From Symsagittifera roscoffensis (taxonomy: Eukaryota > Xenacoelomorpha > Acoela > Convolutidae): 64,000 bases of DNA. The stretch is taken from contig NC_087069.1 in NCBI RefSeq assembly GCF_963678635.1, positions 37,241,959 to 37,305,958 on the forward strand. Reading direction: 5' to 3'. Below are positions 36,054-48,908 of this stretch, in pieces. Below the pieces are notes generated by a model. It was not told where the DNA came from and searched no databases. It was given only the letters and a program-made list of their open reading frames with translations. Made by a program: the position numbers and the translations under genes. Within the stretch, counting starts at the first letter, position 1; each line of letters begins with the position of its first letter.

Positions 36054-36653
36054 CGACTTTGGGAGACTGAAAAAAAGAAAAGGTGTGCGACCAAGAAGTT
36101 ACTGCGTGACGACTTGGAGTGACCCAGAAAAATCTGATACGGTTTTGCATGGCGAGATTTTTGCTCCTCGATAGCGAGATTTAGAACTCTCATCTCGTCT
36201 TTCAACATCGAAGAAGCCTTCCCGCAAACTTGTGCAACGCGAAAGAGACACTTCGAACACTGTATCAGATGTAAAAGTACTTCGAGCGACTCATCTTGCG
36301 ACTTTGAGCGACCTATTAGCGTTTCTGCGCAACCCATGTTGTGACTTTCCACGACTATCATTGTAATTTTGCGCTACCCATTTTTTTATATAATGCTTTT
36401 CCATTTTTTGATATAAGCCTCCGGAAGGGGTTTGAATTTTCAGGCGCGCCATTTTGTAATAACATAAAACGCGGGCATAGGTCAGGGTCTTCAATCCAAG
36501 ATGTATTTGATTTAAATACGGTGTACACGGTGTTTTCGAAACGGTTTGCTCAATAAAGTTGCTCTCATTTCACAAATATTTGGGCAATTGGAGTAATTTT
36601 TTTGGAGGAGGCAGCAAAAAGCCGCCAAATTCTGATGATATATCACATTGAGT
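36054..36653. repeat. 600 bp direct repeat, copy 2
   Basis: Second copy of 34535-35136. The two copies bracket the 0.9 kb retroviral relic exactly at its ends. Confidence 0.85.
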
Positions 36654-36727
36654 ACGTTTTTTGTTCAAGCATGTTTTCGCTATTAAATGCTATTAAACTT
36701 TCACTGCATTTTTTGCTGAACAATGTA

Positions 36728-37485
36728 CAGTGCTGATTTAAATTAACCGGACAAATCAAGCTAAACTTGAAATTGAAAACGCGTGTTTCTCAAATTGGGT
36801 TGAATTTAGGTGAAAACCTATGAGGACAAAAACTTGCTTAAAATTTTAGCAGAATTTTTTTGGTGTAATATGTTTTGCGAAATTCGAGCCTAAATTTTTA
36901 CCCCAAAAATGGGTCATTTTGGCTTTTCTTGGTTAATAAAAATACGCCAAAAATACCCAGTTGATCACAGACATAATTGGATCAAAGTGAGCCATTTACG
37001 TAGTCCATCAAACCAGCTTTTTATTTAAAAACTATTTTTAAAAAGTTTGCATTTTTTTGGAGAATATACCCCATTCTCCAAAAAATGCAAATCGTTTAAA
37101 AATTGATTTTAAATAAAAAGCTGGTATTTTATATAATAAAAACGACCTTTTCTGTATATCAAACAAAAATAAATTAACTTATACACTGTTTTGGAGAGTA
37201 TACCCCTGGTAAAGTTTGTTGAGCTACGTAGGAGGCTCACTTTGATCCAATTATGTCTGTGATCGACTGGAGATTTTTGGCGTATTTTTTTGTTCAGTAA
37301 AAAAAGCCAAAATGACCCATTTTTGGGGTAACGTTTTCGGCCCGAGTTTCGCAAAACAAATTACACCATAATAATTCCAACTTTTGTCTTCATAAGTTTT
37401 CACCTAAACTCAACCCAATATATGAAAAACGCGATTTAAATTTCAAGTTCAACGCGTTTTGTCCGGTTAACTTAAATCAGCACTG
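36728..37485. mobile_element. 758 bp terminal-inverted-repeat element (Tc1/mariner-type MITE)
   Basis: Ends are CAGTGCTGATTTAAATTAAC and its inverse (GTTAACTTAAATCAGCACTG). Inverted similarity continues over almost the whole length, around a hairpin centre near 37080. A TA dinucleotide precedes the left end, as expected for TA-targeting elements; the right flank is TG rather than TA. No coding region. Confidence 0.8.
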
Positions 37486-37490
37486 TGTTA

Positions 37491-37560
37491 CAGTGTTGAA
37501 TTAAAACAACCGGATGAGTCAACTTAAAATGACTTCATACTCATTTCTCTCAAACTCGAT
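37491..37560. mobile_element. End fragment of a related TIR element
   Basis: Immediately after TTA, CAGTGTTGAATTAAAACAAC and following bases resemble the left end of the preceding element. The other end was not found, so this is a solo end or a nested insertion. Confidence 0.5.
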
Positions 37561-37708
37561 TATATTTTGCCAAAAAATGATGCAAACAAAAATGCTCAAA
37601 ACTTTACCAGCTTTTTTCTAGTACCGCAGGTCAATTAATTTGATTCAAAGATAAGTAGATCAAAAGCGTCAAATAATAAAAGAATTACAAAAAATGAATC
37701 TATTTATA

Positions 37709-38657
37709 GCCACAATGTAGTGCCATTAAACCCTGATAAAGCTTAATAATATCTCCTCACACCATACCCTACACTGATGCAGCCACTAAAGAAATTCTCA
37801 TCAGAAAACATACGAACAATAGGCAGAAATCCCCACATTGATTTATAATCAATGCTTTTTTAATCTAAAATCGATATACAACATCACATCAGAACACCAA
37901 AATTTCAAGAGCTACTCACCAAAATGGATACAATCCAACGAAAAGCAACAGATCAAAACCTAAGAAAACTCGCTGGAACAGCCGGTTTCTCAGATATCTA
38001 CGCACAAGACTATGTTGAGTACTTTGAAGTTTTTAAAGTTTATACTTATTTCAACGAGAAAAATATCACCCTCAAAACATCTTCCCAACCATTATATTTT
38101 TGCACGCCAAAAACGATCTTTTAGCTTTTCTAGCATGGCCCTATTGTATCCTAGAGTGAATAAATAATCCACATGCACTGTTTAACTTTATCGAATTTTT
38201 ATTCTCACCCGTTAATTCCTCATAGAAATATAAAACTCACACACAAGTCAACAGACACGCAAGCTTAGCCGGACTGTTTTTCGCAGAATTTTTTGGAAAC
38301 TTTTCAACTTCACAAAATAAATTTTTCTCGGAAACAAATTGACGAAAACAACAAAAAAGTATCAACAGATCCAAATTTATACAACGAATAACAATGAAAC
38401 ACACATATAACACCTACAGCACCCTTACATTCACATTATTTACCAACTTAAAATCAGTTACAAAAAAACCACACACAATTTTTAGAACAGTTTTTTCATC
38501 AGGATTACGTCTCCATCGTAATAATGAGGTAGAGAAGCCCAATTTTTCATATTTTTATGAACCACGCAATTCGAACAAAACATATGAACAAATATTAGAA
38601 CGACCACATTTATTTAGTTTTCAATCTAATAACGACAATGAATTTAGCCCACAGTGA
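37709..38657 (+). pseudogene. Decayed Env relic
   Basis: Short stretches in shifting frames match the C-terminal half of the intact Env: SHNVVPLNPDK at the start, MDTIQRKATDQNLRKLAG and following residues at 37924-38124, a damaged membrane-anchor region, and a C-terminal open frame (38394-38657) ending NSNKTYEQILERP then SNNDNEFSPQ. There are several frameshifts and stops, so it is non-functional. The orientation is opposite to the intact element. Confidence 0.75.
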
Positions 38658-39800
38658 GCCGCCAAATCGGATCTTTCAACCGATTATAATATAAGTAATA
38701 AATCGCCCTTTAACAACCAGACTCATCTATAGCCAACATCCTAAACATACTATTACGCTCAAATTTTTGCTTGTTAATAAAACATTTTTGCCATAACTTT
38801 GTTATTATAACCAGGAACCCCCTAGACAACGAGATTCTTATGAAGACAAAAACATCATAACCAAACACTCTCTTGGTTTTTTAACTTCACTATTCCACTC
38901 GTACTATTTCGCAAAATAAATAATGACGAAATAAGTATTACAGCTTTTCAACAACTCAATAATGCCATGCAACTAAACGATCTTACTTACAATGGATTAT
39001 CAAAAATTCTCAGTCGTTACATCGCACGCAAGTCCAACTACTTCCCAATTGCACACTATGATCGCACTGTTCATCGGTTCATAGAAGGTTCACCATACGA
39101 TTCGAAATCTGCAGTAAATTCACATTTCAAAAAAAAGCTTCAGATTAAATTTGATTATCTTTTCGATTCCCACAGTACTGTAAGAAACTCGATCATGTCA
39201 TCGAGCATGCACTCAAGAACAACGTTTATGAAAAAAAATCGGAAATCAAAATTAAGAATAATATTCAATTTTATGAATTGTACTTTAGTCGCTTTAATTT
39301 CCAACTATCATATTTTTCTTATGCTTGAAGAACGAGATATCAACTGCTCAAACGAATTAAATTTGATACAAAACTAACCCATACGCCTTTTACTATGGTT
39401 TTATCCAAAAGCACTATCTACTAAATTCCACTCCACGTAAACCAAACCATTGATACATACTTATAATTTATAAGAACATGTCACCTTATTTTTTAATTTT
39501 GACATATTGCTTCAAAATTGCTAACCTGCGCGGCATACTCCGCAACTACGATCCCGTCCGAAAGTTGTCTAAGTTTTGCCACCTCACTTATACGTTTACC
39601 ATAGAATACCTTCGCTCGGTCATCATCCCATATGAATATAATCAGCCCGTTGAACTCCCAATTTTAGGAAACATTCACGGCACGAAATTTAAACATAAAT
39701 TTTAGAATCTAAATCAAAAACTAACCACGACTTTATCATTGCGCCAGAAGAACTGAAGATAACCAAAGCTTTTGAGATTCCTTGACCACTTCTACGCACT
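38658..39800 (+). pseudogene. Relic of an unidentified 3' gene of the retrovirus family
   Basis: After the Env relic, the MSRQ ORF is mostly deleted (only its first few codons remain). The following region matches 35709-36053. An open stretch from about 38880 to 39377 encodes NNDEISITAFQQLNNAMQLN, then SKILSRYIARKSNYF and a Ser/Lys-rich section with SPYDSKSAVNSHF. Further fragments up to about 39705 (for example RSVIIPYEYNQPVELPILGN) look coding but frameshifted. The product family is not recognised. Confidence 0.5.
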
Positions 39801-41882
39801 TGAAATGTAATCAGCATGTTGGTAAAATTTCTAATGCAATCACCCATCATAAAGACTTTTTCCAATGAATTTTTTTCGGCGCCGATTTTTGTTTGTGAAC
39901 AATTGTTTTTTTTACTAATAAATTATAAACAGTACTCAACATTTAACATTACTGTAGATTATCCTTTTTCTTTTAGATATCATCAATAGTTTCTAAAAAC
40001 CAAAAAACCTTTAAGGTTAGAAACACTTTTGTCAATCTTTTCAATGAACGAGAGCTGAACTACTGCAGTAAATTCTAAATGAACTTTGAAATTTATAACT
40101 GGGCTGTAAACTGATAGTTTTAATGTAGTAGAATTGTTATTTAATGAAATAAATTGGTAAATGAGTTAGGAAGTAATTAAAAGACTAACGTTTTTTTGAG
40201 CACAAATTTTTCAAAGTCCATCCATTTTGCCTTTTGAAATTGCCCACTTTCACATAAGCTGTTTAAAGTCGTGAAAGCTTTGCATGGCAATTGTAGTGTA
40301 TAATTAAATTTCAATTTTCAGAAAATAATCGATAACAATTTTAAATAGCCTTAACGCGTTTTAAATTTTCCTATAAGCCGGTTGAAGTAAGTAGTTGAGC
40401 TCAAATAACCAACGCGGTTTGCTCTTGCCACCGCATTAACAACATGTACAATAAAATCCCACTATACTGAAACCAGATTAGACTGGTAACATTTTCTTGA
40501 AACACAAACCAACTTTTTATTGAGACTACATGAAACCAAAAATGAAATTCAAATCACGACCAATCAATCACAACCTTTTTTAAAGAAAATTATTTAAGCA
40601 CAGAAACAACTAAAAATACCTGACACAAAAAAAAATTATAAAAAAATACTCTACTCAAAGGGATACTTAAAGTAGAACCCAACAGCCCTAACCCATCAGA
40701 AGAGATCTTGCGCATGTGCTTAGAACCAACGCATTCAATTTTTCTGAAGAGTGGCTAGGGAGTGAGCAACTCTTCACAATAACTGAACTATCTACAATGC
40801 TTCTGCGAAAATATTTATTAAGATCATAACTAAGACTGAATTATTAAAGTCAAGACGATTAAAAATTTAACATTTCACAGACCAAAATAAACGAGCAGCA
40901 AAAGGGAGATGGAAACATGACGATATTCCAAATTTGAAATGGCAAATCTAATGTTTTTGCTTGCCGCAGTCACAAACCTCATTGGATATAAAGTATGGAG
41001 CTGACATCGCAGCAAAAGTATCAATTGAAAACAAACAACCGCGAACTCGATGTCAAAACTCGAAGAAACGTATCCTTGTCACTTGGCTCTTCACTCATTG
41101 AAGTCAACCCTTTGTCTCGCTATTCGCTTAATTAACGAACAAAAAGTTGAGAATGCACCTAGTCTCGCTCTGACTTACAAAATTGACACTTCATTGACAC
41201 AATATCTAAAATAACTCTATGAGAAGGCCACTCCGGACCGAAATTCCCTTTTTTTGTGCAATTTTGTGTTGAGTTCAGTAGCGGGTTTATGGGTGGGGTG
41301 GAGGGTGTAATTTTTTTCTATCTCCTCCCTCATAGGAATTCGATCCATACCGACCCAATGGGTCACCCCTTTGTATTGCTTTGAGATATCCATATTTAGC
41401 TGACTGGCCCAAAAATTTTCTAGCGGCACATTCGGCGCCAGTATATACTGTTTTTAGAGGGGAGCGCGCCAAAAACTGCAATTTTTTTAAATTATTTTTT
41501 TCTAAAATTTGTCTGAAAACGCTTTTTTTGTGGCCTGTTTGTTTCAAAACTTTGCCTGCGCCGGTTAAAATTTGGTCAAAATAGAGTCTTTGTAGTGGTT
41601 CAGGAGAGGTCAGAAAATCAATTTGGTCGACCTAAAAAGGGCGGCCAAAACTTTACGGTCAATCATTTTGCGCGGCAAAGATAGATCCGCGTAGTTGGTA
41701 GTTCATTAAAAGATTTGATATGAGGTTTTTTGAATTAACTGCGCAATGTTTCGACAACATTCAGTGTAATTCTGGTCAGAAAATAAAGTTCTGTGAACAC
41801 CAATTGTATAGCATAATGAGCATCCCGCTGGATTCAGGATGTTTTTTGTCCGGCTTGCTTTGTTGGATCAGTAACGTATTAT
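39801..41882. other. AT-rich intergenic region, no clear gene
   Basis: About 2 kb upstream of the lectin gene. Short decayed frames near 40660-40850 (including EEWLGSEQLFTITEL) suggest old coding DNA but cannot be assigned. A GC-richer block at 41220-41640, with overlapping frames on both strands, may be a dispersed repeat or promoter-proximal sequence. Confidence 0.4.
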
Positions 41883-43211
41883 ATGCATTCAACATTGATT
41901 CTAATTGCTTGTATAACTCTGGGTTTTTCAGGAAATTGTGATCAACCATTTCATACGATCAAGGGCATAGCATCTTACAAATGCTATCTTATGCTGACGA
42001 CTTACTTCCGGAATAGAGACGATGCAGAAAGAGCTTGCAAAAAGAAGTAATTATCAATCGTTGAGCTGTGTCGTATACTCGTTGAAATGCGTAAAGAAAA
42101 AATTTTACTATTACTGGTTTCTTTTTGGGACACACGCTTAAAAGTTTAAAATACTTCGTGCAATGATGTAAAAATTCACCGGGCTTTTTGAATGCCAGTT
42201 TTGCATTTTGAAAAATGATGAAAGTTAGTGGGCAAGGTGATTACGTTCTGAAACATGTTTTAAAAACTAATTGACTTACTTATTTTTCTGAGAATACTCT
42301 ACGTTTGGCCTACTAATTTAAAAGTAAATCTGAATGTAAAGAACTTTTTCAAAGTTTTGATTTTGAACAAAAATCTTGGTAATAAAGCATCTGGCGATGA
42401 TTATAAAAACATATTTGAAAAGAAACTGCAACTAAAAACTCAATTCCACCCGTCATTGATCTTTCGCTGAAACAAATCAAATTTGAGTATCAAAAATTTG
42501 CAAACAATTGTTCCGATTGCTAAAATTAGATTTTTTACTACTAATAGTTTTGAGACTAATCAAAACTTGGACTTTTTTCGTGACTTTTAAGTTTTCAATT
42601 TTCAGGAACTTTTTAGAAGGTTTTGACAAAAAAATGCGTTTTTTCGGTGCGCACTCCCCCTCAAAATTATTATAATTTTGCGCCTTTAGAAAAAACTGGG
42701 GTTGAAACAGTCAAAATATAGAGGGCGCAAAATAGTACCAGGAGGACTGTTGGGCGGCCATGGGGTCGAATCCCTGAGGTAAGGCAGCTTTAACCTCACC
42801 CAATTCCGCAACTGTTTTTTAGTAAATTCATTCATGTGAGCATTTGAACCTGAAATGTAATTATTTTTGTTGTCTATAGTAAATGACTGTTTTTTCAGTG
42901 ACTCAAAATCCAGCCTGATTAAACCAGAGACGCTTAAAGAAATTCTAGGAGCTACCCGACAAACACCTCGTCGTGATGATCTTTCTGATCGTGATAGAAT
43001 ATGGACTGGACTCACGAAAAGCAGAGTTAAGGAAGAGCTCTGGAATGTGGGAGAACCAGATGATTTCGGCGGCAAAGGTGAAGATTGCGTAGAGATCAAT
43101 CAATACGGGGTCGATGATGTTAAATGCGAGCATGATGAAAAGGAGCCCGGGGGAAGGGCTCTTTGTGAACAAGTAACGTACGTTTCGCATTTCACTGAGC
43201 CACGTCATTGA
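41883..43211 (+). CDS. Secreted C-type lectin domain protein (two exons)
   Basis: Exon 1 is 41883-42046. It encodes a signal peptide (MHSTLILIACITLGFSGNC) and the start of a C-type lectin domain (YKCYLMLTTYFRNRDDAERA). Donor is AAGAA/GTAATT. Exon 2 is 42899-43211, acceptor TGTTTTTTCAG. It joins in frame (phase 2) and encodes the rest: RIWTGLTK, ELWNVGEPDDFGGKGEDCVE, a degenerate WND-like VDDVKC, and final Cys in ALCEQ. The total is 158 residues, right for a single-domain secreted lectin. Family knowledge: such nematode proteins bind carbohydrates and often act in the gut or in defence. Here EPD replaces EPN/QPD, so sugar binding is uncertain. An in-frame TTTTTCAG within the signal peptide codons could instead be a splice acceptor. 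The 852 bp intron is long and repeat-bearing. Confidence 0.7.
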
Positions 43212-43478
43212 CTTGAACTTTCATCGGATGAATTGCTCACAAAATCATTTCACCATTGGTATCTGGAATGATTGGTATCTGGAATGATTGGTATCTGGTG
43301 AAGAAACCGAGGTCTGAAAAGATCCTATAATGAAAGTAAAGTAATATCAAAAATATTGTAATATCAAAAAGTAAATTGTTATTTGATCAAACAAACGTTT
43401 TAAAAATACTTGGAAAAATTAAAATGCTTAAATTGCTAAAAAAAAGGCTTCAAAAAATAGAAAAATTTCAATAAGATA
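43212..43478. other. Downstream flank of lectin gene
   Basis: Contains a short tandem repeat near 43258-43302 of the word GGTATCTGGAATGATT (about three copies) and otherwise AT-rich sequence. Confidence 0.6.
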
Positions 43479-43510
43479 GTGTTAAAAAATATATGCACAA
43501 CTTTTTCAAA

Positions 43511-43713
43511 CATTACGAGGCCAAATTGTGCTTTTTGTGCATTGTAAGCGGATTCCGCAACAAGAACGCTCCCTTTGTTCTTCTTTTGTTCCTTACTTTC
43601 CTTCGATCGTTCCGACAAAAATTTCACATGTTTAAAGACTTGTCTCTGGAATCCACGAACATACAGACACAAAAATTGTGCGCCTATCCTGTGCACAGTT
43701 TGGCCTCGTAATG
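43511..43713. mobile_element. 203 bp MITE, copy 1
   Basis: Terminal inverted repeats CATTACGAGGCCAAATTGTG and its inverse (CACAGTTTGGCCTCGTAATG). No coding sequence. Confidence 0.75.
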
Positions 43714-44697
43714 AAGAATATAGAGTTTTTAATTTTTCAAAGCTAAAAATTAGGAACCATATATGAAGGATATCGCCACATCTATGTTTCAAAAAAAGGA
43801 AATTAGTAGGTGTAGTAACTCCAGAGCAAAACACACGATATTTTAATCATCAGTTACAACTCCAATTTTTTCGGATTTCTATCTCAATTTTGCGGTCTAA
43901 TTAGAATCAAAGCCGTTATATGAAAAACACAAGCCGCGGATCATTTTTTTGGAAAAAAAATTCACAATTTCTGCAGAATATTTCGAATGTTTCGAAAAGT
44001 TTTGAGTGTGGCCTTGATCAATTTTTTTATGTGAGAAAGAAAATGAAAAAAAGCGTTTTTTGTTGATCTGTCAACCCTCTCAGAAGTGCTCAGAAACCTC
44101 TGGAGACCTGAAAAAAATGAGACACGTAAACTGCTATGGTCTTTTGTTAGTGATTGACTTGCTTCAACAAGTTTTAGAAAGGTTTTGGACAATCTTTATT
44201 CTGTGTTTTTATTTTTCAAAAAATTGAAAAGAGCAGAAATTGCATATAGAAACTCAACTAAGTTTCAAAACATCTTCAGAAATGTCCATGTCAGATCAAA
44301 CACAAAAAATCAGACAACCACATGCAAATAGAAACCTTTTACACTCGAAAAAATAACCAAACTCACACCGTCAAAAATTAATTCTCACAAAAAATCAGGA
44401 AAAAAAGATATTAAAAATATCCAAGTAGAAACAAAAGCTACAAAAAAACTGAGATTACTGAAGTTATTCGAAATAAACACAACGGGTAAAGAAACTCAAA
44501 ATTATATATTCAGTTGCAACAAAAAAACATTGTAGAAAACATACTCGCAAGCACAAACAGTATCAGACAAATCAAGTTCAGGAACCTCAGGATCAATTAA
44601 ATCCATTAGAAATAGAAAAAGTGCATGAAATTTTGGCGAATTCTCCCAAAGTTACCTTGCGTGTTAGTGTTAAAAAATATATGCACAATTTTTCAAA

Positions 44698-44900
44698 CAT
44701 TACGAGGCCAAACTGTGCTTTTTGTGCATTGTAAGCGGATTCCGCAACAATGACGCTACCTTTGTTCTTCTTTTGTTCCTTACTTTCCTTCGTTCGTTCC
44801 GACAAAATTTTCACATGTTTAAAGACTTGTCTCTGGAATCCAGGAACATACAGACACAAAAATTGTGCGCCTATCCTGTGCACAGTTTGGCCTCATAATG
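44698..44900. mobile_element. 203 bp MITE, copy 2 (inside the tandem duplicate)
   Basis: Same ends and length as copy 1, carried along by the 1.19 kb duplication. Confidence 0.75.
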
Positions 44901-45779
44901 AAGAATATAGAGTTTTTAATTTTTCAAAGCTAAAAATTACGAACCATATATGAAGGATATCGCCACATCTATGTTTCAAAAAAAGGAAATTAGTAGGTGT
45001 AGTAACTCCAGAGCAAAACTCACGATATTTTAATCATCAGTTACAACTCCAATTTTTTCGGATTTCTATCTCAATTTTGCGGTCTAATTAGAATCAAAGC
45101 CGTTATATGAAAAACACAAGCCGCGGATCATTTTTTCGGAAAAAAAAATTCACAATTTCTGCAGAATGTTTCGAATATGGCGAAAAGTTTTGAGTGTGGC
45201 CTTGATCAATTTTTTTATGTGAGAAAGAAAATGAAAAAAAGCGTTTTTTGTTGATCTGTCAACCCTCTCAGAAGTGCTCAGAAACCTCTGGAGACCTGAA
45301 AAAAATGAGACACGTAAACTGCTATGGTCTTTTGTTAGTGATTGACTTGCTTCAACAAGTTTTAGAAAGGTTTTGGACAATCTTTATTCTGTGTTTTTAT
45401 TTTTCAAAAAATTGAAAAGAGCAGAAATTGCATATAGAAACTCAACTAAGTTTCAAAAAGTCCATTCAGAAATGCCCATGTCAGATCAAACACAAAAAGC
45501 AGACAACCACATGCAAATAGAAACCTTTTACACTCGAAAGAATGACCAAACTCACACCGTCAAAAATTAATACTCACAAAAAATCAGGAAAAAAAAATAG
45601 CCAAGTAGAAATAAAAGCCACAAAAAACTGAGATTACTGAAGTTATTCGAAATAAACACAACGGGTAAAAAACTCAAAGTTGTATAATCAAATGCAACAA
45701 CAAAAGATTGTAGAAAACATACTCGCAAGCACAAACAGTATCAGACAAATCAAGTTCAGGAACCTCAGGATCAATTAAA

Positions 45780-46600
45780 TCCATTAGAAATAGAAAAAGT
45801 GCATGAAATTTTGGCAAATTCTCCCAAGTTACCTTGCAATAGTTCATATAATGATGTTAGAGAAAAAAATGATCGATTTTTTTGGTTAACTAAAAATAAA
45901 AAAAGGAAAAAGGTGTTATACAATCTAAATAGTAATGCAATAAATGAAACTAATAATCAAAAGTTATTAAGGAAATCTTAAATTAATCACATTAGAAAAA
46001 AAACGTATTCCCCAGACAAGTACCTTCTGCTTGAAACTTGTACTTTCTTGAAAAAACAGCAAAACTCCTTACAAGTAGCAAACTAAACGACATAAAAATT
46101 TGGAACCATATATGAACCAGTAAAAACGAAAATATCAAAATAAATGGAAGAACCACTTTTAAGGAAAAATCAAGCCAACAAAAGGACAAAACTTTGAAAA
46201 TAAACTTGTCAATGGATTCAAGTGCAAAATCAACATTATCAAAATAACAACTTGGAACGAAATTCAACAAATTAACCCAACAGTTTTTTTAATAAAGTTT
46301 CTACATCGCGGAGAGCGGGTGCAAACTGGTCAAAAGTAAATCCGAATGAAAAATTGAAACTGTATGTTTTGCCAACAAGAAGAAAGAATTAAAAAATTCT
46401 AATCACAGCATTTTGAGATTTTTTTTCATATCACGAATATACAGAAATTTGCGTTTGGAAAATCCTTTTTTCACAAATATATGCCAAAAAGCGATATGCT
46501 TTTCTCCTACGTAGTAGAAAAAAAATAAAGCAAAAATGAGTGCACTGAGGAGACAATAGCTCAACTAGTTTTTTCACATTAAAAAATACTTAACCATTCA
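45780..46600 (+). pseudogene. Possible Gag-region relic and AT-rich sequence
   Basis: An open plus-strand frame through 45799-45981 (HEILANSPKLPCNSSYNDV, then a Lys/Arg/Asn-rich part) continues the Gln/Asn-rich frame of the duplication. It sits upstream of a decayed RT, so a Gag origin is plausible but not proven. From 46000 to about 47050 I see nothing further. Confidence 0.3.
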
Positions 46601-47059
46601 TTACGTAAATCAATTTCTAAAAAAAAAAACATGGAAGATTTTGAATTCTGACCAATATTTCGGTGTAATAAACAAAAAAATACGCAAATCACACAATTAA
46701 AGATGACAAAGAATTAACAGCTTTCAAAAGCTCTACATAGTCGTTAACCCGCCCAAAAGTTTGATAAATATAAAGTGAGTACTATGATAGTTTTCAAAGA
46801 GAAAGACCATACAGAAAGAACAATTTTCTACGTCTAAAAAACAAGCACTTTTTCACGTTGCTCCACAATTAGTTTTTAATTAACGACAGATTGAACCAAA
46901 AAAATCTCAATTGTTTTCTTTTAAATGTCAAATTTCACAACCATTCTTCAATATTCAACATTGGAAAAGTGATTGAAAAGGTTTAGAAAAAAAAGCAAAA
47001 CTTCTTGAATGTATAAAGACACAAATGAAAAACCAAGCAGCTTCCTGCATTTAGAATTG

Positions 47060-47850
47060 TAATACCTCTAGCAGTCTAGATGCCTTGTTGAACACCTCCA
47101 TGATATTAAAAAAGAATTAGACCAAAAAGATATTATCTAGGCATTAAGAAAAGACGAAAAACCCAAAAAAAAAATAACAGACGAAACCAATTCTTTCTGA
47201 ACGAGAGGCATTGAAGTATGGAGAGTCACAAGATGATTGATTTCACTTACTGATTAATTCAAAAGCAATTTGATGCAGTGTTTAAAACAATAAGAAAAAA
47301 TAAGGTACAAAAATACCTCCATGAGAAATTTAAAAGCTCAGAACAAAATTAAACAAGAAAAGAAAGAATAAACGGTAAGAAAATAGAGCAGAAAACAAGT
47401 TATCAATTTTGCCAAAAGAAAAAATTTTTGACTCAGTTTTAGAAGAAGATACTTAAAGTCATTTATTGATAAACCCAAACTCATTTGGCTTAGAGAAACA
47501 CTTCAAATAACCTTGACGAAAAGAAAAAAAAGCATTTTACAACTACTGATCGCATGAAAAGTGTATACAAGCTTACGTCACTAAATGATCGATATGATGC
47601 TTAACATAAATTGTAATCTGAAACCACTAATTTAAAATTTAAAGCCTTTTTTAGAGATGTAGATAGGATAACGGTAATTTTTGCTTTCATGAAAAACATT
47701 TTGTCACCTAGTTCTAAACAAAATATTAAAGTTATTTTGTTGACAATTTGATGAAAGCAAAACAAAAATGCTCAAAATAAAATAATTTCAGTCTTTTTAT
47801 GAAAAACATAAAACAGCCCACGACAAATGACTTTTTTCTGACACGATTTA
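47060..47850 (+). pseudogene. RT relic (element A, first copy)
   Basis: Fragments in several frames follow the order of the intact RT: HLHDIKKELDQKDII, then KQVINFAKRKNF, RYLKSFIDKPKLIW, MKSVYKLTSLND and finally NDFFLTRFKH. Many stops and frameshifts. Plus strand, opposite to the intact element. Confidence 0.65.
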
Positions 47851-48479
47851 AACATTCAGATCAAAAAAGCATTAAAAGAAAACCAAACTCGAGCAGCAAT
47901 CTTTCAACTACATTATGGAACAAACAAAATGTAACCAGCAACAAATAATTCACGAATTTGCGTAAAGAAAATTATGATTCTCTCGACTTAAGATAGGAAT
48001 CATAGCTTTAGATAGGAAACATTAGCGGGATAATAATTCATTTTTATAGCTTCAAACCACTTAACAATTCTATTAAAATAGCTAAGTTAATATGATTTGA
48101 TTCCCCATAAAAAACAAATCGTAGTGTTTATATTTTTACATTTTTTAATGAAAATTCTGAGCCAATACATAGTATTGATAGCCGGTGAAAATCTAGCAAA
48201 ACTGGAAAAATAAAAAAAATCAGTGAGAATAATTTCGCAAATTTTCATAAGAGCCAAACTACGATGCTCTGTTATTATTCTAATAACACAAAATTTTTCA
48301 TAAAAACAATACTTCAATATCCTTATTCCACTACAAAATTTTGTCATTCTTTGATTTTCAACTTTGGAAAATTGTTAAAATTAATTTTGAAGATGCAAAC
48401 TACTTTTACGTCACTGAAATTTACCCCCATTGATCAACCCAGTCTGTACTGAACAATATCAGGAATTCCAATAACCTTG

Positions 48480-48870
48480 GATAAAAGAAAACACACTTTA
48501 AAAACACGATTTGAAAAAAGCAAAGAAGCATTCATACACCACTAATTAATCAACCCCAATTTGTAATCTGAAACCAATAATTTGATGTTTTTTAGGTTTT
48601 TCTATGAATTATTTTTTTGTCACTTAAAAAAAATTAAAATTAAAGTAACAAGTTTTCATGACACTTTAATGCAAGCAAAGAAAAGGTCGACATTACTTGA
48701 ACAAAATCAATTTATCCTTACACTGAAAAACAGGAGAACAGTCCGCCGAAAATGATTTTTTTCCAATTGCTATTTAAAATTCTAGGACACATCAGTGAAC
48801 GAAAAAATTCACCTTGACTTATGTCAAGAAATGTTGGTCTTCGACCCTTCTATAATACATTATCACAACA
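48480..48870 (+). pseudogene. RT relic (element A, second partial copy)
   Basis: DTLMQAKKRSTLLEQN parallels the region after the YLDD motif, and ILGHISERKNSP followed by LRPFYN parallels the RT thumb/connection of the intact Pol. The flank TTGTAATCTGAAACCA is shared with 47607, showing an internal duplication. Confidence 0.55.
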
Positions 48871-48908
48871 AAAGTTTTTTAAACTGATTACAAAACGTCA
48901 AAAAGATT

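Larger units (their letters stand above)
43479..45829. repeat. Tandem duplication of a 1.19 kb unit
   Basis: Unit 1 about 43479-44660 and unit 2 about 44667-45829 share the same order and high identity (offset 1188 bp), with a few indels. Both end at GTTACCTTGC. Each unit contains the 203 bp MITE and, in its last third, Gln/Asn-rich plus-strand fragments (SDQTQK, QTNQVQEPQDQ) that look like decayed Gag. Confidence 0.9.

Noticed and set aside
42762..42774. GGGGTCGAATCCC, like a tRNA T-arm / pol III B box
   Set aside because: No convincing A box or cloverleaf around it; one base short of the consensus. A tRNA-derived SINE remains possible.
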